NCBI GenBank assembly: GCA_019637875.1 | Contig: JAHBUW010000005.1 | Span: 1 to 64,000, forward strand | DNA from: Pseudobdellovibrionaceae bacterium | GTDB taxonomy: Bacteria; Bdellovibrionota; Bdellovibrionia; Bdellovibrionales; Bdellovibrionaceae | DNA: 64,000 nt | Reading direction: 5' to 3' | In this document: in pieces, positions 51,113 to 60,437 of the stretch | How the letters are laid out: the number at the start of each line of letters is the position of its first letter | Position numbering within the stretch: position 1 is the stretch's first letter | Program-made: the position numbers and the translations under genes | Notes under the pieces: generated by a model | Told to the model about the DNA's origin: nothing | Seen by the model: the letters and a program-made list of their open reading frames with translations, nothing else | The model's database searches: none

Positions 51113-51307
51113 TTGTGATCCCCCGGCAACAACGTCCCCCACGGACGCCGACGGAGTTGTGAAAAGCAAACGAAAGGCCAATCATGAAAAACCCGTGGAA
51201 AGGGGCTATAGTTGTCGGCGAGGCCCGTTGTCGCATTTCGAGGCGTGCAATCTTAAGAACACGATCATTCGATTGACGGCGATCACACTTCGAAGGAATT
51301 AATCCAA

Positions 51308-52594
51308 ATGGCGTCTTTCACAGGTCTTAAGATTTTGTATGGACTCTTCGAACTCCCGCTGGCGGCGATCGAAATTTTCTTGCGCCTCTATCTCTTTATT
51401 CATTTCACCGAGGTCGTGAAGCTTCCGCCGTGGATGACGGGCTTAGCGCTGCTTGTGAGTTTGGCGAGCGATGCCGCCCTCGCCCCCTGGATCGGCGCGA
51501 AGAGCGACGCGTGGTTCGGCTACGGACGCGGCCGCTGGCCATGGGCGCTCGGCGGCGCGCTCGTCGCGGGCCTCGCGCTGCTCGCGATGTTTCAAATCCC
51601 CGCCGGCACCGAGCCGCATTCGGCCTTCGCGCTGCTCGTGCTGCTGATGTTGGTGCTGAACACGGGCCTCGTCTTCGCGAACGTCCCCTACGCGGCGCTG
51701 ATCGGTGACGTGGCGGAAGGTGAACCCGAGTCTTATCTGGGCTGGCGCGTGGCTTTCGGAGGGCTCGGACAATTGGCGGGCCTCGCGATCCCCGGCTTTT
51801 TCATCGCGCTGAAAGATCCGCTCGCGTTCAAACAAAGCGCGTGGATCTTGACGATCCTGCTTTTTCTTTTGGGCTTCGTTTCGTCGATGAGCCGTCCGGC
51901 CTTCCGCCCCCGTCGGGTGACGCCGATCGATCCCGACTTCGCCGTCCTGACGACAGGCGACTTCTTGCGCGCGCGACCTTTCCCCGCGTTCTTTCACGGC
52001 GCGACGCTTTGGCTTTTCGCGATCGCAGTCTTGAACGTGGCCGTCACGTTCGCGCTGTCCGTTTCGCTTCCCTATTACAAGCTGAGCCTGCGTTTGGAAG
52101 AGAACATCACCCAAGGCGTCCTTTTGACCTCGGCCCTTTTCGCGATCGCCGCGATTCCACTGTGGCTCTTGCTTTATCGTCGCTGGGGTCCCCGACGCGC
52201 TTTTCTGGCGAGCGGCCTTCCCTGGGCGGCCTTGACCGCGCTGTCGCCGCTCATCCTAGGGCTGGGCGAAAAGGCGCTCCTTTATCTTTACGGCGGGGTG
52301 CTGCTCGGGATTTTCACGGCGTCGACGGTGATCTGGGAGTGGTGGTTCGTCGCGAACGCGCGCCGAGTGGGCGCGGGACTCGGGGCCGCTTACGGCCTGT
52401 GGCGAATGATGTCGCGACTCGCGCGCGCGTTCGGAACGGCGCTCGCGGGACTCGCGCTCAGCTGGGCCGGGATTCAGGGATTCGATCCGCGCATCGACGA
52501 CCGTTTGGCCTTAATTTACGGCCCGGTCGTCGGCATCGGCATTTTGCTCGCGCTCTGGCTCGCTTACGGAAACCTGAAACGCAGCGAAACCTAA
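51308..52594 (+). CDS. Major-facilitator transporter, GPH/MelB-like
   Basis: 428 residues with about twelve membrane segments. The loop SDAALAPWIGAKSDAWFGYG followed by RGRWPWALGGAL resembles the glycoside-pentoside-hexuronide (MelB-type) branch of the MFS, where a D-P-x-x-G-x-x-S-D motif is typical. The first Asp of that motif is replaced by Ala (ALAPWIG). The substrate is unknown. The ATG follows GAAGGAATTAATCCAA. It is divergent from the repeat lipoprotein and convergent with the phospholipase-D-like gene. Confidence 0.8.
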   Translation: MASFTGLKILYGLFELPLAAIEIFLRLYLFIHFTEVVKLPPWMTGLALLVSLASDAALAPWIGAKSDAWFGYGRGRWPWALGGALVAGLALLAMFQIPAGTEPHSAFALLVLLMLVLNTGLVFANVPYAALIGDVAEGEPESYLGWRVAFGGLGQLAGLAIPGFFIALKDPLAFKQSAWILTILLFLLGFVSSMSRPAFRPRRVTPIDPDFAVLTTGDFLRARPFPAFFHGATLWLFAIAVLNVAVTFALSVSLPYYKLSLRLEENITQGVLLTSALFAIAAIPLWLLLYRRWGPRRAFLASGLPWAALTALSPLILGLGEKALLYLYGGVLLGIFTASTVIWEWWFVANARRVGAGLGAAYGLWRMMSRLARAFGTALAGLALSWAGIQGFDPRIDDRLALIYGPVVGIGILLALWLAYGNLKRSET

Positions 52595-52603
52595 ATTGGA
52601 CGC

Positions 52604-54004
52604 CTAACCGGCTTTTTGGACACGGCAACTGACGGGCGGCGCCGGGCGCTCTTCGCCCTTCTTCGGCGGCGACCGACGTTCGTCATCGATCGCGTTCGAG
52701 CAGAAGACATCCGGGCACTTCGCGCAGGCGATGCCACGCAATTCATCCATTTCGGGATAACTCAAAGAGACCGGCGTGTAATGGAACGGCAATTCGTCCT
52801 TGGCGTCGCGGAACTCACGCAGAAGACGCGGGATCTCGGCGGCGCCATACTCGCGCACCATTTCGAAGTTACGGAGGAAGTCGCGCACGACCGAAGCCTC
52901 GCGCAGAACCCAGACGTTTTCGACCGATTCGAATTCGGCGTTGTAAGACCAGTTGTAGCTTCCGGTATAAAGCGTCTTGCCGTCGATGATCATGTACTTG
53001 TGATGCATTTGCGGCGCTTTCATGAAGTCCCAGCGAAGGGCGTAGGACTTGATACGAACGTCGACGCCGCCCTCGTAGGCATGGCGCGAAAAGTAGTATC
53101 CGCGCTTGCGGCACTCGGCTTCGGCTTTGCCTCCGGCCACGCACTCGGCGAGCTCTTGCGCCTCAGCCGCACGTTTGAAAGTCGAGACGTACTCTTGGCT
53201 GTCGAGCACGAGTTCCACCTTCACGCCGCGTTTCACCGCTTCGGTCAAGGCGTTCATCAGATTCCAGCTACGGAAGTGTCCCGTGGCGATCTGCACGCGG
53301 GACTTCGCTCCGCCGATGGCTTGGATCAACCGCGTCTCGACGTTGCCGGGCTGGCTTTCGTCGATGCTTTCCAGACGTTTCGTCTGACGGCGGCGATCGA
53401 CGGCGGGCTGAAAGTTGCGGCTCGTAAAGTAAGCGGCGGGAGTTTTCGCCTCGGCCGGACGGCGGGCGAGCGTCAACTCTTCCGGCGACGTTTCACCGGG
53501 GATCAGCGGATTGGCGTTCGTGAACAGGAAGTCGAACTCTTCGCGGAAGGCTTTGGTCGCCTTCACGCAGTCGCCGCAGACCACGAGATTTTCGTCGTAA
53601 GAGCGCTGCAGCGCCGTTTCGCTGAAGTTGCCGCTCGAGCTCAACAACCGCGCGCCGTCCACGATCAAGAACTTGTGGTGGTTGATCTTGTTGATCCAAC
53701 GGATTTCGGCGCCGGCCTTTTGCAACTCCGCCAAAAATCCCGGCTGTCCCGACTCGATGGACTTGCGCACGATCAGGCGGACCTGGACGCCGCGTTTTTG
53801 CGCTTCTTCCAGCTCTTTCATCACCAGGGGCGACGAGAAAGTGTAGATGGCGAGGTCGATCGATTTCTTCGCGCCGTTCAGCTCCTGCGCGATGCGGGCG
53901 ACCAGATCCGTTTCGGGCGAAAAGAACGCCTCCGGCGAGGCGGCCGCGAAACGTCCCATGAAAAGCGTCAAAACCACGACCACGAAGGCGTTCAAGGAAT
54001 TCAT
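52604..54004 (-). CDS. Exported phospholipase-D-family protein with two HKD motifs
   Basis: 466 residues. A signal peptide (AFVVVVLTLFMGRFAAA) is followed by two PLD domains: HHKFLIVDGARLLSSSGNFS near residue 120 and HHKYMIIDGKTLYTGSYNWS near residue 340, each with a complete H-x-K-x4-D. Family members hydrolyse phosphodiesters in phospholipids or nucleic acids; this one acts outside the cytoplasm. A cysteine cluster occurs at the end (CAKCPDVFC), possibly metal-binding or disulphide-bonded. The ATG at 54004 is used for the signal peptide; 54040 is the longest frame. Confidence 0.85.
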   Translation of the reverse strand: MNSLNAFVVVVLTLFMGRFAAASPEAFFSPETDLVARIAQELNGAKKSIDLAIYTFSSPLVMKELEEAQKRGVQVRLIVRKSIESGQPGFLAELQKAGAEIRWINKINHHKFLIVDGARLLSSSGNFSETALQRSYDENLVVCGDCVKATKAFREEFDFLFTNANPLIPGETSPEELTLARRPAEAKTPAAYFTSRNFQPAVDRRRQTKRLESIDESQPGNVETRLIQAIGGAKSRVQIATGHFRSWNLMNALTEAVKRGVKVELVLDSQEYVSTFKRAAEAQELAECVAGGKAEAECRKRGYYFSRHAYEGGVDVRIKSYALRWDFMKAPQMHHKYMIIDGKTLYTGSYNWSYNAEFESVENVWVLREASVVRDFLRNFEMVREYGAAEIPRLLREFRDAKDELPFHYTPVSLSYPEMDELRGIACAKCPDVFCSNAIDDERRSPPKKGEERPAPPVSCRVQKAG

Positions 54005-54212
54005 GGCGCCGTTCTGAAGGGGCCCCCGGGGCTTGTCCATCTTTGCCGCGCCGTCGCAATCACGCGACCAGAAGTTCGACGGGGTCAGGACTCCCCTATT
54101 GCCCCAGAGACCGGTTTTTCACAGCTCTTTCATCAAATTCCGGTGAAAACCGCGAGAACGTCGCCTGCCGGAGTGGCATCTTTCTTGAGAGAGGGAGTGG
54201 GTGGAGGCCCCT

Positions 54213-54611
54213 ATGTTCAAGCTCGCGATCGTCACCCTGATTTCGTTTTTGGTTCCCGTGCTTTGGGTCTTCGGGGCGCGCGCGCAGACGGCGCCGAAAA
54301 TTCAACCGCCGGCCGGTTACCACGCCCGCGCTTGGGCTTCGACCTACGACGCCAACGGCCTGACCCCGTCGCAACGTCAGGCGATGAAAGCCCGCGAAGA
54401 GATCAACGAACGTATCTCGCAAATGTACGACGGCTTTCGGATGGTGAACTCGAACGGAGTCCACTATGAAACCGCGCGCGGTTTGACCGTCGCCGCCGAG
54501 AATATCCAAAGCTACTCGAACGAAACCGGCGACTACTATACTTTGGAAAGCTACCTGCAGCAGATCCGCGATCTGCAGACCGCACTGCAAGTGCTGGTGC
54601 GTTTGCGCTAG
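54213..54611 (+). CDS. Small exported helical protein of unknown function
   Basis: 132 residues. A signal peptide (LAIVTLISFLVPVLWVFGARAQ) is followed by about 105 mostly helical residues (LTPSQRQAMKAREEINERIS, then YTLESYLQQIRDLQTALQVL). No cysteines. GTGGAGG lies 5 bases before the ATG at 54213. Its stop overlaps the stop of the convergent gene by 4 bases. Family not recognised. Confidence 0.7.
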   Translation: MFKLAIVTLISFLVPVLWVFGARAQTAPKIQPPAGYHARAWASTYDANGLTPSQRQAMKAREEINERISQMYDGFRMVNSNGVHYETARGLTVAAENIQSYSNETGDYYTLESYLQQIRDLQTALQVLVRLR

Positions 54612-55228
54612 TCTTCCCGCCACCATGAGGCCGTCTCGGGCATCGGACTCGAGGCAAAACACGACGCCGTCGCCTTTTTGAGCCGCGGGGTCTCTCCTCG
54701 CACATCCCCCGGCACGTCCCACATCACGTCCTCCCGAACGATGCGAACGCCTTCAGGAGAGTTTGCATCCACCGCCAAAATCCGACTGCGATTTTCGCGC
54801 GGCACTTCGACCAAAAGAATGTCCCGGTCCCTCCATTCGCGCTCCGCGCAGTTTCCCGTATCGACAAGCCAGTAGCTCCGCCCATCGCGCGCACGGTATT
54901 CGGCGAACCCCGTGCGAATCAGGCGACCGGTGCGCCACCCGCCCGTCCAGTCGAACTCCAGCTCCATCGGTCCGCGCCGGACTTCGAAGGTTTCGCCGCC
55001 GATGTCCGTTCTTAAAACGCGCCGGAACTGACTGTAGATCGGCGAATCCGGCTCGGGCCACTGGGGCACGAAGCCCGCCCGCGCGATCGAGGCCCGCGTC
55101 GCGACCTGACGTTCACGCGATGCGCGGAACCCCTCGAGAATCCAGTCTTGGGAAAGGTCCTCAAAATCCGCGAGCAGACCGAGTCCGCACCCCAAAATCA
55201 AAAGCGCGCCTTTTTTGACTAAAGACAT
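54608..55228 (-). CDS. Unknown protein, third gene of a three-gene unit
   Basis: 206 residues. A single N-terminal hydrophobic segment (MSLVKKGALLILGCGLGLLA) could be a signal anchor. The rest is soluble and beta-rich, with RRGPMELEFDWTGGWRTGRL and GRSYWLVDTGNCAEREWRDR, and a tail with ATASCF. GGAGGACAT supports the start at 55228, which overlaps the upstream gene by 10 bases. Its membrane-anchored beta domain, with YWLVDTGNC, vaguely recalls YYAVELGRC in the first gene of the unit (55882-57198). No family recognised. Confidence 0.65.
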   Translation of the reverse strand: MSLVKKGALLILGCGLGLLADFEDLSQDWILEGFRASRERQVATRASIARAGFVPQWPEPDSPIYSQFRRVLRTDIGGETFEVRRGPMELEFDWTGGWRTGRLIRTGFAEYRARDGRSYWLVDTGNCAEREWRDRDILLVEVPRENRSRILAVDANSPEGVRIVREDVMWDVPGDVRGETPRLKKATASCFASSPMPETASWWRED

Positions 55229-55866
55229 ATGTCCTCCGCCGGACGACGGGTCAATCCGTCGCGGTAGCGCCGATCCTCGCTGGCCACGGTCGTCGTGCCG
55301 ATCTCTCGCCACGACCTTTCCGTGCGGTCCCAACCCCAAAGCTTCGATGAGCCCCGAAGATCCTCGGGAATCCATGCCAAATACAAAGAGATGTCGCGGC
55401 CGGTAGCGTGCGGGCAGCGCCAGGTCGGAAAGGATTCGAAATGCCCGCCCTTCCGCGACGCCACGAAGGGGACGGTTTGCGCGTACACGATGTTGCGTTC
55501 ATGACCGTCCGACATTTCGATCGTCGTGCGCGCGAGGTCCCCGTTCTTATCGACGTGAAGCCGCGTGCGGATCGCGCCGGACTCCACGTCGTAACCTACG
55601 GCCGTCACCCCTTGATCTTCGAGCTGACGGGACATGTTGGCGCGGCGTTTTTGCGATTGCGCAAATTCGCGCGCGAAGTCCTCGTTCTCTTGCAACGCCG
55701 GGAAACCGTAACGCCGACTCACTTCCGCGATCGCGAGACGGTCTTTATGGATACTGAGATATTCGTAGTTGCCGTGCACGAGGTACCGGTCGAACGCTTG
55801 GTACGCCCGCCAACTCATCCCGGCGCAAAGCCCTAGCCCAAGAACCGCCCAATCCCTGAAGCGCAT
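55219..55866 (-). CDS. Unknown protein, second gene of a three-gene unit
   Basis: 215 residues. An N-terminal hydrophobic segment (WAVLGLGLCAGMSWRAYQAF) suggests a membrane-anchored, outward-facing protein. The soluble part holds a helical stretch (FAREFAQSQKRRANMSRQLE), then beta strands (TRLHVDKNGDLARTTIEMSD) and HATGRDISLYLAWIPEDLRG. No family recognised. It starts 15 bases after the upstream gene and overlaps the next by 10 bases, so the three genes are surely co-expressed. Confidence 0.65.
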   Translation of the reverse strand: MRFRDWAVLGLGLCAGMSWRAYQAFDRYLVHGNYEYLSIHKDRLAIAEVSRRYGFPALQENEDFAREFAQSQKRRANMSRQLEDQGVTAVGYDVESGAIRTRLHVDKNGDLARTTIEMSDGHERNIVYAQTVPFVASRKGGHFESFPTWRCPHATGRDISLYLAWIPEDLRGSSKLWGWDRTERSWREIGTTTVASEDRRYRDGLTRRPAEDICL

Positions 55867-55881
55867 CGTCCCCCTCCTGAT

Positions 55882-57198
55882 TTATCTCTCCGCGTAGAGC
55901 TCGCATGATTCGAAACTGGCCGACGCGTCGGCGGTGGCCGGAATCCGGTAGCCTTGACTGACCGGACCGGCGAAGGCCCATCGGTAAGAACTGACCGCCC
56001 CCTCGTTATAAACGGGCTCATTCCACCAAGAGGCCCCCGAGACCGCGCCGACCCCCGGAAGCGAAACCATCAGCGTATTCAACCGACGCCCCAACTCTGA
56101 ATCGCATCGGCCAAGTTCCACCGCATAGTAGATTCCCGAAGCGTGCGCAAAAGCCGACGTCTGGTAGCTGCGTACCAAAAGTATTCGGTCACCGACCTGC
56201 ACCTCGAGCCGAATCATGGCCCCGGGATAACGAACCCGGCGGAACTGTTCCACTTCGACCTCGACTTTCACGCGCGTGAAGAATCCCATCGTCGCCGATT
56301 GGGTATGATGTTCGAGGTACATGAAATCGGCGTCCGTTTGAAAACGTCGCGCGAGTTCGCGATTCAAATGGATTTCCGCGAGCTCAAAGGCGTCGCTGAC
56401 TTCGAGGGGTTGCTTCGTCAGCTCGATGTCGGAGGATAAGCGACGAAACCCCTGCTCGGCGTACCAGCTCTCACGCGCGACATGGGCCGCGCGGGCCTCC
56501 TGATGCCAATTCGTCACCTTTTGTAGAACCGGAAAGAAAGGGGACGAACTGATCGATTCGATGTCGCGATCCCATTCTTCGCTCATGGATTCCGGCTCGA
56601 AGTCACGGGCCTGATTCCAGTACTCGCTTTCGGCGAACGGCGACCACATCGCCGAGGCCGTATCCAGAATGTAGGCCTCGACCGGTTCGCCGATCCGTCG
56701 CGGTTCACGGAGGAGCACGTACGGAAAACGCTGGTAAGTCAGATCTTGCAAACTCCACGTCGAAACCAGACGGTAGACCGCGCCCGAGCGAGGATCGACC
56801 CAATCGGTAGTGTCGCCCGTGAAATCAAGATGACCCGTGCCCGGGAAGCCGACCAGCAAAGTGTTATCGTCTTCCGGCCGGCCGTCACGCATCCTCTGGA
56901 TACGTTTCATGGAACCGACGATCGCCGTCCCATGACTCGTCGTTTGGAACGCCAATTCCCGAATATCCGTCGCGCGCAGATCGGCAACGAGTGGTGATCG
57001 AGGACGAAAATGTTCCGGAACGGCCGGATCGAATCGAAATCCGAGCTGGCGTTGGGCGAGGGTGATCGCCAAGTGGTCGCCTTCTTCCAGAATCTTTTCG
57101 AAGGGGGTCGCGGCCCGGATCAACTTCGAATGCCGTGGCGCCAAGGCGACCGCGAAGATGGTACCGATCGCGACCATGCCGATGAGCCAACGCAACAT
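55882..57198 (-). CDS. Unknown membrane-anchored protein, first gene of a three-gene unit
   Basis: 438 residues. An N-terminal hydrophobic segment (WLIGMVAIGTIFAVALAP) precedes a long soluble region, beta-rich at first (DNTLLVGFPGTGHLDFTGDT, VYRLVSTWSLQDLTYQRFPY), helical in the middle (NWHQEARAAHVARESWYAEQ, DAFELAEIHLNRELARRF) and beta again at the end (VKVEVEVEQFRRVRYPGAMI, GIYYAVELGRCDSELGRRLN). No family recognised. It heads the unit with the next two genes. A Cys pair occurs in the C-terminal part. Confidence 0.68.
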   Translation of the reverse strand: MLRWLIGMVAIGTIFAVALAPRHSKLIRAATPFEKILEEGDHLAITLAQRQLGFRFDPAVPEHFRPRSPLVADLRATDIRELAFQTTSHGTAIVGSMKRIQRMRDGRPEDDNTLLVGFPGTGHLDFTGDTTDWVDPRSGAVYRLVSTWSLQDLTYQRFPYVLLREPRRIGEPVEAYILDTASAMWSPFAESEYWNQARDFEPESMSEEWDRDIESISSSPFFPVLQKVTNWHQEARAAHVARESWYAEQGFRRLSSDIELTKQPLEVSDAFELAEIHLNRELARRFQTDADFMYLEHHTQSATMGFFTRVKVEVEVEQFRRVRYPGAMIRLEVQVGDRILLVRSYQTSAFAHASGIYYAVELGRCDSELGRRLNTLMVSLPGVGAVSGASWWNEPVYNEGAVSSYRWAFAGPVSQGYRIPATADASASFESCELYAER

Positions 57199-57263
57199 CC
57201 ACCCCTCCCTATGGAGGATCAGCTTAACGCCGGATGAGACGTTTCATTCAGAGGCAAATGGAG

Positions 57264-57284
57264 AGCGTCTCAAGTCGAGACGCT
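57264..57284. terminator. Perfect hairpin at the end of ruvB
   Basis: AGCGTCTC (57264-57271) pairs with GAGACGCT (57277-57284) around a 5-base loop, touching the ruvB stop codon. It has no T-tract but is well placed to end the ruv transcript and separate it from the unknown unit downstream. Confidence 0.5.
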
Positions 57285-58362
57285 AAGGTGAAACTTCCGG
57301 GAGGTCTTTGTTCTCGAGATGCTGACGACCGAGTTCGGTGATCACGCGCCCGCGCGGGGTTTTCTGCAGCAGCCCCTCTTGGATGAGGTAAGGCTCGTAG
57401 ACCTCTTCGAGAGTTTCGCGCTCTTCGCTGAGGGCGGCCGAGATGGTTTCGATGCCGACGGGCCCGCCGCCGAACTTGCCGGCAAGCAGATCCAGGATCA
57501 TGCGGTCCATTTCATCCAGACCCAAGCGGTCTACGCCCAGCTGGTCAAGCGCGCTGGTCGCCAGTTTTCCGGAAATCACGCCGCCACTTTGAACTTCCGC
57601 GTAGTCACGCACGCGTTTCAAAAGGCGGTTCGCGATCCGGGGGGTGCCGCGCGCGCGGCGGGCGATCTCGCTGATGCCGGCGGCTTCGGACTTCACACCC
57701 AGAATCGACGCCGAACGTTCGATGATCTTTTCCAGCGCCGGGCGGCTGTAGAACTGCAAACGCTCGGCGATGCCGAAGCGATCGCGGAAGGGCGCGTTCA
57801 GCATTCCCGAGCGCGTGGTCGCGCCGATCAGCGTGAACGGGACGAGGTTGAATTTCATCGAACGCGCGCCCAGGCCTTCGCCGGTCACGAGGTCGATGTA
57901 GAAGTCCTCCATCGCCGTGTACAGATACTCTTCCACCGTACGGCTCAGGCGGTGGATCTCGTCGATGAACAAAACTGAAAAGGGCTTCAGGCTGGTGAGT
58001 AGCGCCGCGACGTCGCCCTTCTTATCCAGGGCGGGAGCCGAAGTCACCTTGATGTCCGCGCCCATGGCCTCCGCGATGATGCGGGCGAGGGTGGTCTTCC
58101 CCAAACCGGGAGGGCCGCTCAAAAGCACGTGGTCCAAGGGTTCGTTGCGCGACTTCGCCGCCTGCACGAAAATTTTGAGTTTGTCCTTCACGACCTCTTG
58201 GCCGGGAAAGTCCTCGAAGCGGTGCGGACGCAGTTGGTTTTCCCAGCTGACTTCCCCGCCCACCAGATCCGCCGACAAAAATTCGCGCGCCTCGCCCACG
58301 ATGTGCGTGTGCACGGTGGTGGTTTCGGTGATGGTGGTGTCCGCGTCGATGATGCGTGCCAT
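57283..58362 (-). CDS. ruvB: Holliday junction branch-migration helicase RuvB
   Basis: 359 residues. The hexameric AAA+ motor that drives branch migration. Walker A GPPGLGKT (83-90), Walker [11 protein letters not shown], sensor 1 [11 protein letters not shown], arginine finger region RDRFGI, and the winged-helix end [18 protein letters not shown]. The N-terminus has about 20 additional Thr-rich residues compared with usual RuvB. It is the last gene of ruvC-ruvA-ruvB, 9 bases after ruvA. Confidence 0.97.
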   Translation of the reverse strand: MARIIDADTTITETTTVHTHIVGEAREFLSADLVGGEVSWENQLRPHRFEDFPGQEVVKDKLKIFVQAAKSRNEPLDHVLLSGPPGLGKTTLARIIAEAMGADIKVTSAPALDKKGDVAALLTSLKPFSVLFIDEIHRLSRTVEEYLYTAMEDFYIDLVTGEGLGARSMKFNLVPFTLIGATTRSGMLNAPFRDRFGIAERLQFYSRPALEKIIERSASILGVKSEAAGISEIARRARGTPRIANRLLKRVRDYAEVQSGGVISGKLATSALDQLGVDRLGLDEMDRMILDLLAGKFGGGPVGIETISAALSEERETLEEVYEPYLIQEGLLQKTPRGRVITELGRQHLENKDLPEVSP

Positions 58363-58374
58363 GGGGTCTTCTCC

Positions 58375-58965
58375 TTAAACCGAGGTCAGCGCCGCGAGTC
58401 CCTGGCGCACGCCTTCTTCGAACGAGATGTCTTTCGGGAGTTTCGCGACGACCTTGTCGACGTCGACCGGGCGGAATCCCAAGTTCACCAGTGCCGACGC
58501 GACTTCGCGCGCGGCGAGCCCCGTGATCGCGGGACCTTCCCCGCCTTTCAGCGACTCTTGCGAAACGAGTTTGCCCTTCAGCGTAAGGATCATCTGCTCG
58601 GCGGTTTTTTTACCGACCTTGGGAAGTTTCGTCAGCGCCTTCACGTCTTCGTTTTCGATCAGACGCGCGATTTCTTCCGCGGTCGCGCCCGAAAGCGCGT
58701 TCAACGCGAGCTTCGGTCCCACGCCGTTCACTTTCAGAAGCGTCAGGAAAAAGTTCTTCTCGTCGCGGGACTCGAAACCGAAAAGGTTGAAAGCGTCTTC
58801 ACGCACATGGGTCGAAACCCAAAGCTCGGCCAGGTCGCCCATCCGTCCCAGCGAGTGATCCAGCAGGCGCTGCGTGCAAAACACTTCGTAACCGACGCCT
58901 TGAACGTCAAGGATCATGCTTTCGTCGGTGATGTCACGGATGCGACCGCGCAGATAGCCGATCAT
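58375..58965 (-). CDS. ruvA: Holliday junction-binding protein RuvA
   Basis: 196 residues. It binds the four-way junction and recruits RuvB. It opens MIGYLRGRIRDITDESMILD with an OB-fold (GVGYEVFCTQRLLD, STHVREDAFNLFGFESRDEK), followed by the helix-hairpin-helix motifs (LKVNGVGPKLALNALSG, LTKLPKVGKKTAEQMILTLK) and the small C-terminal domain for RuvB (AREVASALVNLGF). AGGAGGGCGC precedes the ATG at 58965, which overlaps ruvC by 4 bases. Confidence 0.97.
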   Translation of the reverse strand: MIGYLRGRIRDITDESMILDVQGVGYEVFCTQRLLDHSLGRMGDLAELWVSTHVREDAFNLFGFESRDEKNFFLTLLKVNGVGPKLALNALSGATAEEIARLIENEDVKALTKLPKVGKKTAEQMILTLKGKLVSQESLKGGEGPAITGLAAREVASALVNLGFRPVDVDKVVAKLPKDISFEEGVRQGLAALTSV

Positions 58966-59510
58966 GCGCCCTCCTGATTCAGACGTGCCAGGCGTGCGCG
59001 CGCGCGCCATTCATGAGCGTGATGCACGGCCATCGCCAACGCGTCGCTCGCGTCCAGATTGGTGATCTGATTCAAACGCAGGATCGTTTTCAGCGAGATC
59101 AGAACCTGCTCTTTGGTGGCGGCGCCGCTACCGGCGACGCCCTTTTTCACTTCGCGCGTGGTGTATTCGAAAAGCTGCGCGCCGGCGCGAACCGCCTCAC
59201 TGAGGGCGATCCCGCGCGCGTGCCCGAGTTTAAAGGCCGAGTCCGCGTTTTTTCCCATGAAGATCTTCTCGACGATGACCTGGTTCGCTTCGTACTTTTT
59301 GAAGATCATCTGCAGGCTGTCCGCCAGCGCGAGGAGCCGTTCAGGAAAACCCGCCTCGTCCGCGAGGAGGATCACCCCGTGATTCACGTGGCGAAACTGG
59401 TCGCCTTGGACCTCGATGACGCCGAAGCCGGTCTTCAGCGAGCCGGGGTCAATGCCCACAAAGATCTGTCTGTCCTGGTTTTCCCGAAGCGGAGTCATGC
59501 TAGAAGGCAT
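58962..59510 (-). CDS. ruvC: Holliday junction resolvase RuvC
   Basis: 182 residues. The endonuclease that resolves junctions. Catalytic acidic residues are all visible: FVGIDPGSLKTGFGV (Asp), NQVIVEKIFMGKNADSAFKL (Glu) and NLDASDALAMAVHHAHE (two Asp). GVAGSGAATKEQV is the usual flexible segment. The frame is open upstream to 59921, but the protein should start at MPSSMTPLREN (59510) or at 59498; neither has a good ribosome site. It is divergent from the TPR gene. Confidence 0.95.
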   Translation of the reverse strand: MPSSMTPLRENQDRQIFVGIDPGSLKTGFGVIEVQGDQFRHVNHGVILLADEAGFPERLLALADSLQMIFKKYEANQVIVEKIFMGKNADSAFKLGHARGIALSEAVRAGAQLFEYTTREVKKGVAGSGAATKEQVLISLKTILRLNQITNLDASDALAMAVHHAHEWRARARLARLNQEGA

Positions 59511-59582
59511 TTGAATGTCGATGCGAAGGCAGGTCAATTCTTTTGGCTTGAGCTGACGTGCGGGATTCGGCATCCTGAGAGC

Positions 59583-60413
59583 GTGAGCAAAATCTCGGCA
59601 GAGACACTTCAGCAATACGAACGGACTCTTCAGAAAGATCCGAACTCGAAAGTCTTCGCGGCCCTGGCGGATGCCTACCGTGAGATGAGTCGCTGGCAAG
59701 AGGCCGAGATCCTGGCGCGTGACGGCATCGCGCGTCACCCCGAGTACGTCGGCGGTTTTCTGGTTCTCGCGCGCATCCTGATTTTGACCCGCCGGGCCGA
59801 AGATGCCGAAGCCCTTCTCAAGAAAGCGGTGGAGCTCTCGCCCGAAAATCTGCTCGCTTACCAGCTTTTGGGTCAGACCTACGTTCTTCTCCGCCGTCCC
59901 GCCGAAGCCCTGAAGGCGCACAAGATGGTCCTCTTTCTAAACCCGATGAGCGAAAAGTCCCGCCAGGCGGTCGAAAAGCTCGAGACCCTGAGCGCCATGG
60001 ACTATGACGACGAGGTCTTCGAGATGCGCCAACTGGGCAAATCCGAGGACGCTGCGCAGGAACTTCCCGCGGAAAAACCCAAGGCCCTCGACGCTTTAGT
60101 CGCGCGCTCGCGGGAGCGCCTGCGCGGCGGGGATCTCGAGCGCCGCCTGTCTTTGGTGGATGCCTTGATCGTCCGCAACGATCTGGGCCGCGCACGCGAA
60201 CAGCTCAAAGAACTGGGGGAAAGCTTCCCCGATTCCAGCGAGGTGCAAAAACGCTGGGCTTTCTTTGAGGAGGAGGCGCAGGTCGAAGAGATCGAAACCC
60301 TGCGCCCGGTGCTGTCCCGCGAACGCCGGATGCTCGATCGCAAGAAGCGCCTGCTCGAGGCTCTTCTGCAAAAAGTCGAAGAGTTGCGCGCCCGTCCGCT
60401 GCCACGCCTTTAA
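59583..60413 (+). CDS. TPR-repeat protein
   Basis: 276 residues from a GTG start. Three to four tetratricopeptide repeats occupy the first 130 residues (NSKVFAALADAYREMSRWQE, YVGGFLVLARILILTRRAED, LLAYQLLGQTYVLLRRPAEA). A charged linker and a helical C-terminus (FEEEAQVEEIETLRPVLSRE onward, rich in Glu/Arg) follow. It has no signal peptide, so it is likely a cytoplasmic protein-binding scaffold. The longer upstream frame overlaps ruvC and is not used. The gene may share control with efp downstream. Confidence 0.75.
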   Translation: MSKISAETLQQYERTLQKDPNSKVFAALADAYREMSRWQEAEILARDGIARHPEYVGGFLVLARILILTRRAEDAEALLKKAVELSPENLLAYQLLGQTYVLLRRPAEALKAHKMVLFLNPMSEKSRQAVEKLETLSAMDYDDEVFEMRQLGKSEDAAQELPAEKPKALDALVARSRERLRGGDLERRLSLVDALIVRNDLGRAREQLKELGESFPDSSEVQKRWAFFEEEAQVEEIETLRPVLSRERRMLDRKKRLLEALLQKVEELRARPLPRL

Positions 60414-60437
60414 TTTTTCCGTAATGAAATGCGGCAG

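Noticed and set aside
49637-51118. 493-codon plus-strand frame opposite the cysteine-repeat lipoprotein
   Set aside because: Its repetitive Arg/Phe-rich sequence is the mirror of the lipoprotein repeats; the minus-strand frame has a signal peptide, lipobox and conserved units.
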